From assembly GCF_003255815.1 (NCBI RefSeq), contig NC_037668.1, positions 68,567,445 to 68,631,444 on the forward strand: a DNA stretch of 64,000 nucleotides. The letters run 5' to 3'. The translations under genes were made by a program, and so were the position numbers. Under the pieces are notes generated by a model. It had not been told where the DNA came from. It did not search any database and saw nothing but the letters and a program-made list of their open reading frames with translations. Position 1 is the first letter of the stretch, and the number at the start of each line of letters is the position of its first letter. Shown here one piece after another: positions 41,318 through 52,009 of this stretch. This DNA comes from Theropithecus gelada. Lineage: Eukaryota; Chordata; Mammalia; Primates; Cercopithecidae.

Positions 41318-41599
41318 AATTCTCCAAGTTTGATAACTGTACTGTGGATATGTAGGGTTATGTCCTTGTTTGTAGGAAATACACACTGAAGTATTTAAGA
41401 GTAAAAGGGCACTATGTGGACAACTTTTAAACATTTCAGAAAAAAATACACATGCACATGTGCACACAAACAGAAGAATAAAGCAGGTGTAGTAAAATGT
41501 TAACATTTCAATGAAGGGATTCAGAATTCTTTGCATTACTCTTCCAACTTTTCCATAAATCTGAAATTATGTCAATACCAAAAAATTTAGACAGAAATA

Positions 41600-42030
41600 T
41601 TTAGTCTTGTTTGGAAAAATCGTCAGCTCAGGATCTGAATTTGCGATTAGGGTTGCTTGTCTCTCAGCAGTGCCTTCTCCTTCTGCCCAAGGATTACATC
41701 GGGCGGCAGAGGAGCCTTACCTAACACCCATCAGCTTGGGCCTAGGCTTCCGGGCTTGATGGCCCTATGGGCTGCCTTGCTCTCTGTGGTGTCTGGTGCC
41801 AGCTTCTCCCCATTGCTTCTCTGCTGGTGTCACTGGTCCTTTCTGGCTTTGGGCCTGGGCATGTGTCACTCCTGAAGCCTCCAGCCACGGTGTCTGTTGC
41901 CAAAGCTGTGTGCTCTGAGCCCTCCTCATCCTGACCCCAAGCCTCTCACAGGTTCCTCAGGGCTTAGATGTGTCCTACTGGAAACTTCTGATGCTTACCC
42001 ACGTCCCACAAAGGCCTCAGGGGAGTCAGG
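41600..42030. other. Single-copy GC-moderate interval
   Basis: No repeat recognised and no convincing coding signal. Confidence 0.4.
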
Positions 42031-42980
42031 CGTTTGTATGAGTCAGTCTCATCAGGAACACAGAAAGCAGACTGGTTGCTTTAAGAGAGGGAATTGAATA
42101 GAAAGAATTGCCTATTTCAACAGGAGTTTTGATGGAGAAGAAAAAAAACAAAAAAAAATTTAAATTTTTTTAAAAGAATTGACTAAACATTAATTGACAG
42201 ATGGAAAAGCCGACAGCATGAGCGCGGAGGTAGTAACTGCAGGAAACAGACACCACCGCTAGTGAAGGGAGAACAAGGGAGGAAGTTAGGTGTCAGGACC
42301 TAGTAGCTGGGACCCAGACTCGGAGGAGGGTATGGCTGTAACTGCTGCTGGTGTCTCCAAGGGGCCACAGTGAGGCTGGTTCTGGGAATGTGGGGAAAAC
42401 CTAGAAACTAGAACCCCTTGCTGCTGGAATCAATTTCCTCTGCCAGGGCGAATGAAGGGCCATCGCTGAGGCGATGGTGACAGGATGGAATGGCAAGCTG
42501 AGACCTTTCTTCCTGGGACTGCCTTGCACTCTGTAGGGTCCCCTATTGGCAGAACCTATCCTGGAAACAGTTGGCAGAACAGAAATAGGGTGGGCCCCAA
42601 TGCCAGCCCCAGCTTCACCAGATGGCACATACAAGGCTGGGTTTGGGGACAAGGGCTGATACTTCAGAATCGGTACGTGGAGGGGATGGGGAGCTGTGGG
42701 GCTGGGCCAGAGGGAGCGTTGCTTCTCTCTCTCCCTCAATAGGCCTCACAACCATTCCACCTGCTGCGGGAGGAGGCACACGCCCCTTAACTCCTTGGTC
42801 TTCTACTACTTCCACTGGGTATTCACCCTGAGCAGGTGAGACCCGAATCCCAGGCACTTGCTCTCTTTTCCGTGTTTCTCAGTCCATCCAGGAGGAGCTG
42901 CTCGCCTGATCTGAGAAATTACCTACTCGATGACTTCAGGAAAACTTTCAGTCCTTGGGTCATCCAAGTTTCATCTCTTG
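42030..42980. other. Interval, possibly part old repeat
   Basis: 42,035-42,330 ('gtatgagtcagtctcatcag', 'aaagaattgcctatttcaac') has the feel of an old LINE/LTR remnant that I could not assign. 42,330-42,960 appears single-copy and GC-moderate. Confidence 0.35.
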
Positions 42981-43020
42981 ATTTTTTTTTTTTCTCTTTT
43001 TTTTTCTTTTTCTTTTTATC
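42978..43020 (+). repeat. T-rich tract
   Basis: A thirteen-T run, then CTCT-broken T runs to 43,017. No Alu is attached. Confidence 0.85.
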
Positions 43021-43540
43021 CTCCTTGGTCTGTTAATAAATCTCTTGATATCTAAAGAGAAGATTTCGAAAAAAATGTGTCTCTCCTATATATATTGACT
43101 TTGTAGTTGAGTGCCTGGATCTTTAATATAATTCTGCTTTGGACTTAGAGCCCCATTTGACTTTCAGGGCTGAACAATGACTTCTTTCTCTCAGGCTATA
43201 CTCCAGTGCCCCCTTAGACAATGGGCGAAGGGCTATTAAACAGAAAAAAAAAAAAAAAAAAAAAGTTGGTGAGGAAGAAAAATGCTCAATTAAAAAGCTC
43301 CAAATACGACCCTGCTCTACTACTGTGAACTGAGTACTACGTGCTTGGATGTGTTAAGGAGGGAGGCAATTGCTCTGTTTTTCCCTCCAACATTCCTGTG
43401 AAGCAGGTAGGAAGGTCTCTTTGACTTAAAAGCCCGAAGTTTTCCCACTGGGCTATCCCACTTTTCTGGGGCCATTTCTGGCCTTTTACCTTTTGATAAA
43501 CTGAGGCCCAGGAGGCCACTATGCAATCAGTATTGAATCC
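43021..43540. other. Interval with an unexplained A22-like run
   Basis: An A run of about 21 (43,244-43,264) has no recognisable retroelement body upstream. MIR-like 'gataaactgaggcccaggag' appears at 43,495. Confidence 0.45.
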
Positions 43541-43680
43541 AAGTTCTGGAACAGTCTAACTTGGGCAAGTCATGTAAGTTTACTTTATGTAAAACAGGGA
43601 TGTCGTGAGGATTTGAGATAATGGATGTAAAGTTTTGGGCACAGTGCCTAGAAAATCATGGGTATTTGATAAATGGTACT
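43535..43680 (-). mobile_element. MIR, first half of duplicated block A
   Basis: 'gtgaggatttgagataatgg' and 'gggcacagtgcctagaaaat' are MIR. The non-MIR lead 'aagttctggaacagtcta' recurs at 49,463. Confidence 0.85.
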
Positions 43681-43712
43681 ACTACTAATAATAACAATAA
43701 TTAATGTTTATT

Positions 43713-44000
43713 GCCGGGTGCAGTGGCTCAAGCCTGTAATCCTAGCACTTTGGGAGGCTGAGGTGGGGGGATCACCTGAGGTCAGGAGTTCGAGACCAGC
43801 CTGGTCAACATGGCAAAACCCTCTCTCTACTAATAATACAAGAAATTAGCCAGGCATGGTGGCACATGCCTGTAGTCCCAGTTACATGGGAGGCTGAGGC
43901 AGGAGAATTGCATGAACCCAGGTGGCGGAGGTTGCAGTGAGCCGAGATCGCACCACTGCACTCTAGCCTGGGCTACAGAGTGAGACTTCATCTCAAAAAG
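43713..44000 (+). mobile_element. AluS
   Basis: Inserted in the MIR of block A and absent from block B. Tail passes into (AAT)n. Confidence 0.93.
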
Positions 44001-44001
44001 A

Positions 44002-44034
44002 ACAATAATAATGATAATAATAATAATAATAATT
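44002..44034 (+). repeat. (AAT)n
   Basis: About ten AAT units with one interruption, at the Alu tail/MIR junction. Confidence 0.93.
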
Positions 44035-44114
44035 AACTTTTATTGACTGGTTACTATGCCAGGCACAGGGCTAAGCACTTTCCATATGTGAATTATTTTA
44101 ATTTAATTATTTTA

Positions 44115-44279
44115 TTTTATTATTTTAATCCATTGCCTCCCTCCATTCCTGCTGGAACACACAGACCTACCTTCCGTCTTCCCACCCTGACCCACTGAGA
44201 AACCTCAAGCTTTGGACTTGTCCATGCTGGCCTCTCACCCTAGATCACAGTTCTGAGTGTGAATAATGCCAGCCCATCA
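44115..44279. other. Short interval, possible L2
   Basis: AT-rich (ATTTT)n-like stretch, then 'ccattcctgctggaacacac'; no firm assignment. Confidence 0.35.
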
Positions 44280-44578
44280 TGCTGGATGCAGTGGCTCACA
44301 CTTGTAATCCCAGCACTTTGGGAGGCTGAGGTGACTGGGTCACTTGAGTTTGAGACCAGCCTGAGCAACATGGCAAAACCTCATTTCTACAAAAAATACA
44401 AAAAAAAAAAAAAAAATTATCCAGGCATGGTGGTGAGCACCTGGAGTCCCAGCTATTCAGAACGCTGAGGTGGGAGGATCATTTGAGCCCAGGAGGCAGA
44501 AATTGCAGTGAGCCGAGATCATGCCACTGCACTGCAGCCGGGGTGACAGAGTGAGACCCTGTCTCAAGAAAAAAGAAG
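44280..44578 (+). mobile_element. AluJ
   Basis: Lacks the 'agcccaggag' piece of the left arm; the linker has a 17-base A run. Confidence 0.92.
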
Positions 44579-44787
44579 GAGGACATCCATTGCACTCGGC
44601 TGCACATGCATTGGGATGGTTGGCAACATCTGCGTGACCTACTGATTTTTGTTAGTATTATTGTTGGAGTCTTTCATCTAGCTATTTGCATGTTGGGTAA
44701 ACTGCAGTCCCAGTATTTGTGAAAACATTTTGTTTGCTTGTTTGTTTAATTGGGAAATTTGAAGGCTTTGTAATTTTATTATTCTTG
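44579..44787. other. Single-copy interval
   Basis: Nothing recognised. Confidence 0.35.
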
Positions 44788-44789
44788 TT

Positions 44790-45117
44790 TTTTTTTTTTT
44801 TTTTGGTTTGTTTGTCTTTGAGACAGGTTCTCACTCTGTCACCCAAGCTGGAGTGCAGTGGTGCGATCTCGGCTCACTGCAACCTCTGCCTCCTGAGCTC
44901 AAGAGATACTTCCACCTCAGCCTCCTGAGTAGCTGAGACTTCAGGCGAGCACCACCACATCCAGCTAATTTTTGTATTATTATTATTATTATCATTATTG
45001 TACAGACAGAGTTTTGGTATGTTGCCGAGGCTGGTCTCAAACTCCTGGGTTCAAGCAATCCGCCTACCTCAACCTCCCATAGTGTTGGGATTACAATTGT
45101 GAGCCACCGCACCAGGT
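44790..45117 (-). mobile_element. AluJ with (TTA)n in its linker
   Basis: The linker carries about eight ATT units (44,975-44,999). The T tail is broken by GGTTTGTTTG. Confidence 0.93.
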
Positions 45118-45271
45118 TTCCTGTTGGTATTTTTAACCCATTATTTTGAAATAATTTCAGATTTACAGAAGAGTTGTAAAAAGGAACAGAGAGTTCCCAT
45201 ATAACTTTCACCCATCTTCCCTTTTTGTTACATAGCCACGGCAGGAAAATCAAAACTAAGAAACTGACATT

Positions 45272-45430
45272 GCCAGCTGGGCATAGTGGCCCTCGCCTGT
45301 AATCCCAGCATTTTGGGAAACTGAGGCGGGAGGATCATTTGAGACCAGGAGTTCGAGATTGCAGTAAGCTATAATTGTGTCACTGCGCTCCAGCCTGGGC
45401 AACAGAGTGAGACTGTCTTAAAAAAAAAAT
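45272..45430 (+). mobile_element. Short Alu (monomer-like or deleted)
   Basis: 'gaccaggagttcgagattgc' shows the internal junction. Flanks aactgacattg and aattgacattag. Confidence 0.87.
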
Positions 45431-45635
45431 TGACATTAGCACAACACTATTAACTACACAACTACAAACGTTATTTAGATTTTGCCAGTTTTTCCATCAA
45501 TGTCCTTTTTCTGTTCCAGGATTCCCTCCAGGATACCATGTTGCATTTAACCACCATATCTCCTTACTCTCTTCCAATCTGTGACAATTTCCTGGTCTTG
45601 ATTTTTCAAGACCTTGGCACTTTTCTTTGGTGTTT

Positions 45636-45986
45636 TTTTGTTTTTGTTTTTTCCTTAGAGATGGGGTCTCAATTTATCAGCCAGGCTGGAGTACAGTGGC
45701 ACAGTCGTAGATCACTGTTGCCTAGAACTCTTGGGCTCAAGGGATCCTCCCACATAGCTGGGGTTACAGGAGCGTGCCACCATGCCCGGCTAATTTAAAA
45801 AAAAAAAATTTTTTTTTTTTAAAATTACAGGCACGTGCCACCACGCCCACCTAATTTTTGTACTTTTAGTAGAGATGGAGTTTCACCATGTTGGCCAGGC
45901 TGGTCTCAAACACCTGACCTCAAGTGATCTACTATCTTAGCCTCGCAAAGTGCTGGGGTTACAGGTGTGAGCCACCGCGCCCAGTC
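45636..45986 (-). mobile_element. Composite Alu with A12T12 palindrome
   Basis: Outer flanks ttggcacttttct and attggcactttt match. Inside, a right-arm segment is followed by an A12T12 block (45,797-45,820) and then by a second copy of the 'caggcacgtgccaccacgcc' region. Confidence 0.82.
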
Positions 45987-46460
45987 CCATTGGCACTTTT
46001 GAAGAGTACTGGTTGGGAATTTTGTAGAATGTCCCTGAGGCTTTGTCTGATGTTTCTCACTAGACTGGAGTCATGGATTTTGGGGAATGCCACAGAGGGG
46101 AAGCGCCCCTCACCTTGAATCATATCTGGGGATATATGAGATCAACGTAACTTGTTCCTGGTGATGTTAACCTTAATCACTTGGTTAAGGTTATGTCTGC
46201 CAAGTTTCTCCATTGTGAAGTTGCCATTTTTCCTCTTTCCATATTCCAGAAGCAAGTCACTAAGTCCAGTCCACACCAAAGGGGAAAAGAATTAAGTCCC
46301 ACTTCCCGGAGGAGGTGTATCAAAGAATTTGTGGACATCCATTAAAACTACCATGGTAATTAATATTTTGAAGAAAATGCTTTGAGGCTATCCAAATGTT
46401 CTATTGCTCCTTAACATTTCATTCACTCTTTTAGCATTCATCAGTGGATCTTGCCTTTTT

Positions 46461-46590
46461 AACATAACTAATGTCATATTATCCATTGTATGACAAAATA
46501 TATAATGTCAACAAGCTATTGTGAAATCAGGTCTTACATTGTACTAACCACAATAAAACCTACATGGTCTAGATGAATGTAAAATGTGTT
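46461..46590. other. AT-rich single-copy interval
   Basis: Nothing recognised. Confidence 0.3.
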
Positions 46591-47021
46591 GTATTCAGGG
46601 CTGATTCAGAGCTGGGACCTGTGGCCATATTAGCTTTGAATTACTGAAAGACTTCTGTCCCTACTGTGTTCTAAGTCCCATTTTGCCCAACTCTTGGGAA
46701 ACCACTCCACAGTTAAAAACAACTTTCTAGACATTTCTATTGGGTGCACTGTGGTATTATGACATGCATTGGTTTTTGTGCACAGTTCGGGGTTCATAAC
46801 TCCCACAGTCCTTGTTACAATCTTTTGTTATAATGTTGGGCGTGTTAGGCCTTGGGGCAGGCCTCAGGAAACAGAATCTCTCTTTCTTCTGCCCTCCTTT
46901 CATCTGCCCCACGGTGGGCCTCTAATCTACTCCCACCTTTCTGCCTGTGGGTATTAAGACCCTGTACACACTGAGGGAAGGAATGCTGACGTCATGAAGC
47001 TTCTATAAAAAAAACCCAAAA

Positions 47022-47326
47022 TGGCCAGGCGTGGTGGCTCACACCTGTAACCCCAGCACTTTGGAAGGCTGGGGTGGGAGGCTTGAGCCCAGGAGTTTGA
47101 AAGCAGCCTGGGCAACATAGTGGGATCTGGCCTCTACAAAAAAAAAAAAAAAAATTACAAAATTAGCCAAGCATGGTGGCAAAAGTCTTTAGTCCTAGCT
47201 ACTTGGGTGACTGAGGTAGGAGGATCGCTTGAGCCCAGGAGGTCAAGGCTGCAGTGAGCTGTGATCCACACCACTGCACTCCAGCCTGGGCCAGAGCAAG
47301 AACTTGTCTACAAAAAAAGAAAAAAC
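47022..47326 (+). mobile_element. AluJ inside the LTR
   Basis: J-type dimer with a 17-base A run in the linker; followed two bases later by an AluS. Confidence 0.92.
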
Positions 47327-47328
47327 AT

Positions 47329-47737
47329 GGCCGAGCACGGTGGCTCATGCCAGTAATCCCAGCACTTTGGGAGGCCAAGGCAGATGGATCACCTGAGGTC
47401 GGGAGTTCTAGACCAGCCTGCTGAACATGGTGAAACCCCGTCTCTAGTAAAATACAAAAAATTAGCTGGGCGTGGTGGTGGGTGCCTGTAGTTCCAGCTA
47501 CTCGGCAGGCTGAGGCAGGAGAATCACTTGAACCTGGGAGGCGGAGGTTGCAGTGGGACGAGATCACGTCACTGCATTCCAGCTTGGGCAACAGAGTGAG
47601 ACTCTGTCGAGAGAGAGAGAGAGAGAGAGAGAAAAAAAAAGAAAGAAAGAGAGAGAAGGGAGGGCGAGATGGAGGGAGGGAAGGGAAAGGGAAGGGGAAA
47701 GGAGGGAAGGAAAGAAGGAAGGAGAAAGTAGGGGGAG

Positions 47738-47774
<37 letters not shown>

Positions 47775-47840
47775 AAGAAAGAAAGAAAGAGAAAGAAAGA
47801 AAATAAAAAGAAAAAACCAAACAAACTAAAAAAACAAAAA
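47329..47840 (+). mobile_element. AluS with a 230-base purine tail
   Basis: Body to 47,609, then purines. LTR sequence resumes with 'acccaagaggactgg', matching 'aaaacccaaaa' before the first Alu. Confidence 0.93.
47610..47812 (+). repeat. (GA)n/(GGAA)n/(GAAA)n purine tract
   Basis: GA units 47,610-47,632, mixed GGGA/GGAA 47,655-47,730, GAAA units 47,738-47,810. Confidence 0.95.
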
Positions 47841-48347
47841 TACCCAAGAGGACTGGGTTGGGAGGGCTCCGGGTAGCTGAACATGTGGCGGTTCCTGGAG
47901 GGTGACATGCCCAGGGAGGACTGGAAGCTCTGAGTCCCTTCTCCCATACCTTGCCCTCCACGTCTCTTTGTCTGTATCCCTTGTAACGTCCTTTATAATA
48001 AAGCAGTTAACGTGTTTCCCTGAGTTCTGTGAGTCGCTCCTGCAAATTAATCCAACCCAAAAAGGGGGTCATGGGACCACAGCTTGAAGTCAGTCCCCCT
48101 ACTGACTTCAAGAAGTTTTGGAGGCTAGGACTTGCAACTAGTATCTAGGGATGGGGGAACCGTCTTGGGGACTGAGCTCTCAACCGTGGGATCTCACGCT
48201 ATCTGCAAAGAGACAGTGTTGGAATTTAACTGGAGGACATCCAGCTGCTATCCGCTGGTTGGTGTGTCAGGAAAACTTCCCCTCACATTTGATCACAGAA
48301 GTCTTCTGTGTTGATTGTTGTGGTGTGTGAGAGTAGGAGAAAAACAC

Positions 48348-48757
48348 GTTTTTTTGTTTTTTGTTTTTTTTTTCCGACACAAGTACATGTCAGAGTTTTA
48401 TTACAATCTTGCTGCAAGGGGAAAGGTCTCTAGTGGGCCAATCCAAAGATCCACTCCTGGAAGGGACACTTTATGAGAAAAGAGAATGGCCAGCATAATT
48501 ACTATTAGATGAACAAGAAAAAGAACATATCACCCTATATCATTAAGGCGAGGACATGGGCTTTGGCACTATTTTGTGTATTCCCCACGATCCAGTAACT
48601 AAAGCAGCACACCTGGCTCAGGACCAGAATACTGCCCGCCTCTCACTCCCAGCTTGGGGTTGGGCCAGCCTCCATTCTGATGGTCAATCCTGTGCTGGAA
48701 TTGTTGTTAATTACTTGACTAGTGTCCAAGTTTTGGGTATCCACAAAACAAGACACA
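48348..48757 (-). pseudogene. Candidate processed retrocopy 3' end (source gene unknown)
   Basis: On the reverse strand an AATAAA signal (gtaataaaactctga) lies 28 bases before an A-rich run (T-rich 48,348-48,374 on the plus strand). This is the layout of a retroposed mRNA 3' end. The remaining about 380 bases are not recognised and hold no long frame. It could instead be an ERV-derived segment. Confidence 0.35.
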
Positions 48758-48771
48758 TTAATTATTATTAT

Positions 48772-49058
48772 TATTGAAATGGAGTTTCGCTCTTATTGCC
48801 CAGGCTGGAATGCAATGGCGCGATCTTGGCTTACCGCAAACTCCGCTTCCCGGGTTGAAGCGATTCTCCTGCCTCAGCCTCCCGAGTAGCTGGGATTACA
48901 GGCATGTGCCACCAGGCCCAGCTAATTTTGCATTTTTAGTAGAGATGGGGTTTCTACATGTTGGTCAGGCTCATCTCGAACTCCCAGCTTCAGGTGATCC
49001 GCCCGCCTCAGCCTCCCAGAGTGCTGGGATTAAAGGCGTGAGCCACCGTGCCTGGCCC
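48772..49058 (-). mobile_element. AluS inserted in the tail of an AluJ
   Basis: Reverse S-type dimer; (ATT)n on both sides comes from the AluJ tail. Confidence 0.93.
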
Positions 49059-49059
49059 T

Positions 49060-49354
49060 TTATTATTATTATTTTGAGACAGGGTCTCTCTCTGTCACCC
49101 AGGCTGGAGTCCCATGACATGATCAGAACTCAATGCAGCCTTAACTTCCCTGGCTTAAGCGATCCTCCCACCTCGGCCGCTTGAGTAGCTAGGACTACAG
49201 GCATGCGCCACCATGCCTGGCTTTATTTTTTTTCAGTACATGTGGGATCTCACTATGTTGCCCAGGCCAGTCTTGAACTCCCAGGCTCAAGCAATCCTCC
49301 TGCCTCATTCTCCCCAAATACTGGGATTACAGGCATGAACCACCACAACTGGCC
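49060..49354 (-). mobile_element. AluJ
   Basis: Outer target duplication aaaacaagacacattaa and aaaacgagacatattaa embraces both Alus (from 48,746 and 49,355). Confidence 0.93.
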
Positions 49355-49454
49355 AAAACGAGACATATTAAATAATCAGTCTACAGTTTGGTTCAGGCAT
49401 AGTTTGATTTGGTTCAGAGAAAGCAGTCTTTAGAACCAGTAAGAGTAGGTTTTG
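49355..49454. other. Short single-copy interval
   Basis: Nothing recognised. Confidence 0.3.
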
Positions 49455-49615
49455 AAAACTAGTATGGAATACAAGTTCTGGAACAGTCTAGCATTGGGCA
49501 AGTCGCATAAGCCCATTTTATACAAAATGGAGATGTCATGAGGATTTGAGATCATAAATGTGAAGTTTCTGACACAGTCCCTGGGAAAAATAGCTATTTG
49601 ATAAATGGTAGTGCT
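49455..49615 (-). mobile_element. MIR, first half of duplicated block B
   Basis: Shares 'caagttctggaacagtcta' and 'tatttgataaatggta' with block A. Confidence 0.85.
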
Positions 49616-49619
49616 ATTA

Positions 49620-50055
49620 ATGATATAAATAGTAGTAATAAACATTTATTGACCAGTTACCATGTCAGGCTCAGAGCTAAACATTTTGCATATGTTAATT
49701 ATTTTAATTCTCACATTAAATCTATGAGTTAGATGCCTTTAGTATCACCCACACTCTACAAATAATGAACTTGAGGCTCAGAGAATTCAAGTAACACATT
49801 TTAAGATCACACACAGCCTGGCTCAGTGGCTCACGCCTGTAATCCCGGCTACTTGGGAGGCTGAGGCAGGAGAATCACACGAATCTGGGAGGTGGAGGTT
49901 GCAGTGAGCTGAGACCACACCACTGCACTCCAGCCCAGATGGCAGAGTGAGACTTTGTCCAAAAAAAAAAAAAAAAAATCATACAGATACAATGTTGGGG
50001 GAGCTGAGATTCAAACCCAGGCAGCCTGGTGTCAGCACCTCTATAATAAACATGC
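49620..50055 (+). mobile_element. MIR, second half of block B, split by a short Alu
   Basis: 'aataaacatttattgaccag', 'catgtcaggctcagagctaa', then after the Alu 'gctgagattcaaacccaggc'. Confidence 0.85.
49813..49979 (+). mobile_element. Short Alu (internally deleted)
   Basis: 'cctgtaatcccggctacttg' joins the starts of the two arms. Flanks agatcacacag and aaatcatacag. Confidence 0.88.
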
Positions 50056-50059
50056 AATA

Positions 50060-50384
50060 CATGTGAGCACCCTCTAATCCCTTGCAACAACTCTAAGCCT
50101 TCCAGAATTCTACAGCCTGCAGGTTGGGAGCTCCTGATATAGACCTGACAGAGGCCTTTGGCTACTTGATGAAACATTCTGATACCAGGAGGGTTGGATA
50201 GTTGTTTTTCTAACTTTACAGCAAGAGGAAGACAGGTAAAAAAAAAAAAAAGAAAAAAGAAAAAACAAAACAAAACAGATTTATGTAGTTACCCAGAAAC
50301 AAACATTGGATATCTTAAGATACTTGACTGACAAGGTATGACTGTTCAGAAATAGTCACTGGACAATACTTTCCCCCAAAACAC
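50060..50384. other. Single-copy interval with an A-rich tract
   Basis: A-rich 50,239-50,277 (AAAAGAAAAAAC and CAAAA units) with no recognisable element body upstream. Confidence 0.4.
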
Positions 50385-50915
50385 TGTCTCAAGGTCCCTG
50401 TCAGAGGTGTTCAAACCAGAGTGACTCCATTTTGAGTGAGGGCGAGGAAAATGAGGCTGAGACTTGCTGGGCTGCCTTCCCAGAAAATCAGGCATTCCCC
50501 GCCTCTAGATGTTTACGGTTAAGGGAGCGAATTAACAATATTTACTAAAGCAGACCCAGACTTGGGAGTGTGCAGATATCCCAATATCTGGAGAATGAAG
50601 GCATTTCTAATTTTGTTTTAAAGATAATAAAATTGATTCTTGCAAAACATAGTAATTAAGAAAATTAATTATTTATCAAAAACCCTTATAACAGAGCACA
50701 TCTCCTCATACATGCAAGCGTGGCCCGTAAGGTGGACGCATTCCTCCTCTTACTTTCAGGAACATCCTGCTCTATGGAGTAGCTGTCCTTTTGCCACTGT
50801 ACTTTCTTAATAAACTTGCTTTTGCTTTACACTGTGCACTTGCCCTGAATTCCTTCTTGCATAAGATCCAAGAACCCTCTCTTGGGGTCTGGATTGGGAC
50901 CCCTTTCCTGTAACA
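50385..50915 (+). mobile_element. Solitary ERV1-type LTR
   Basis: 'cagagtgactccattttgag', 'tactttcttaataaacttgc' (polyA signal), 'agatccaagaaccctctctt' and the end 'gggacccctttcctgtaaca' are typical of a class I LTR U3-R-U5. No internal region is attached. Boundaries approximate. Confidence 0.75.
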
Positions 50916-51688
50916 TCCCCATTTGAGAATTACTGTCTGGTCCACTTTGCTAGATGTCGCAAAACTTCCTAAAATTCTGAAGATAACAAACCGTTACAAA
51001 AAGAAACTTTTTTAAAAAAGAGAAAAAATAAATACATAAAAAAGAAAAAAGCAGGACTTCTCTTTCATAAAAAATGAAAGTGGGAGTAATCTGCTAAACA
51101 CTTTTTTTTTCTAGTTCAGCATAAAAGGTTCCAGAAACTCCCCCTTTCCTCTCCCGCCAAGGGTGAGGCGGGAAGCAAGGTGGATCCTCTGTGACCCACC
51201 TCCATCCCCACAGGTGAACCTTTTGTTTCTAAGTTCTGGGTCCTGCTTAGGGGCAACTCAGGATCTATTGTTGAAGAGGAGTTGCTCACACCTTTGAAGG
51301 TGGGAACGAGAGGCTCACTCCCACACTATGGGTCCTGCGACACTAAGAGGCCCAGCCAGGACCCAGCGTGGTGCCCAGGCTGAAGCCCCGCCAGCTCTCG
51401 CTGCTTAGAGCATGATGGAGAGTTCATCAGAGTGAGGAGGGCCACACTGGAGAGCCGGAGCCGTGCCCCCTGACAGTGAAGGTGGCATCAGATGACTGCC
51501 CCATGGGCTTTAAGACTCTTTCCCCCCTTTTGGGAGCGAAAGAGCAGGTCCACTTCTCTTGGATTTTAGAAGTTCTGGCTGTTCTTGAATGACCCGAATT
51601 GTCAGAGTGCTGAGGGAGGAGAGGCACTGCCCACAAAGGATGATCCTGGACTTTGTGCCAGTCTTGCCAGGGGGTACTCAAGTCACAT
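50916..51688. other. Single-copy interval
   Basis: A-rich at 50,995-51,060, then GC-moderate 51,130-51,600 with no recognised repeat. Possible regulatory DNA beside the LTR. Confidence 0.4.
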
Positions 51689-52009
51689 TTATTTTATTTT
51701 ATTTTATTTCATTTTGTTTTTTGAGATGGAGTTTTGCTCTTGTTGTCCAGGCTGGAGTGCAATGGTGCAATCTTGGCTCACCACAACCTCTGCCTCCCAT
51801 GTTCAAGCAATTCCCCTGCCTCAGCCTCCTGAATACCTGGGATTATACAGGCAGGCACACCATGCCTGGCTAATTTTGTACTTTTTTTTAGTAGAGACGG
51901 GGTTTCTCCATGTTGGTCAGGCTGGTCTCGAACTCCCAACCTCAGGTGATCTGCCCACCTCGGCCTCCCAAAGTGCTGGGATTACAGGCATGAGTGACCA
52001 CGCCCAGCC
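51689..52009 (-). mobile_element. AluS with (TTTTA)n tail
   Basis: Tail 51,689-51,716 of ATTTT units. Reverse S-type dimer ending 'accacgcccagcc'. Confidence 0.93.

Larger units (their letters stand above)
40785..41595 (+). mobile_element. Old L1-type 3' tail split by Alus
   Basis: 'gtctacagattagataatag' before, and 'ataactgtactgtggatatg', 'aggaaatacacactgaagta', 'aaatctgaaattatgtcaat' after the Alus form a common LINE-like 3' region. Confidence 0.55.
43685..44110 (+). mobile_element. MIR, second half of duplicated block A, split by an AluS
   Basis: 'ataacaataattaatgttta' before the Alu; 'ctatgccaggcacagggcta' after it. Confidence 0.8.
45118..46460 (+). mobile_element. Old L1-type fragment split by Alus
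   Basis: 'gaaataatttcagatttaca', 'tgccagtttttccatcaatg', 'gaagagtactggttgggaat', 'atcacttggttaaggttatg' and 'cattcatcagtggatcttgc' run in one consistent order. Confidence 0.7.
46590..48345 (+). mobile_element. Solitary ERV LTR split by two Alus
   Basis: LTR-like blocks: 'tgttaggccttggggcaggc', a 'ttctataaaa' TATA-like site near 47,000, then 'ggttcctggagggtgacatg', a 'ttataataaagcagttaacg' polyA-signal region and 'ttccctgagttctgtgagtc'. Net length is about 0.9 kb. The left boundary and family are uncertain. No internal retroviral region is attached. Confidence 0.65.

Noticed and set aside
43244..43264. A-run as the tail of a processed pseudogene
   Set aside because: No recognisable mRNA, polyadenylation signal or target duplication was found upstream.
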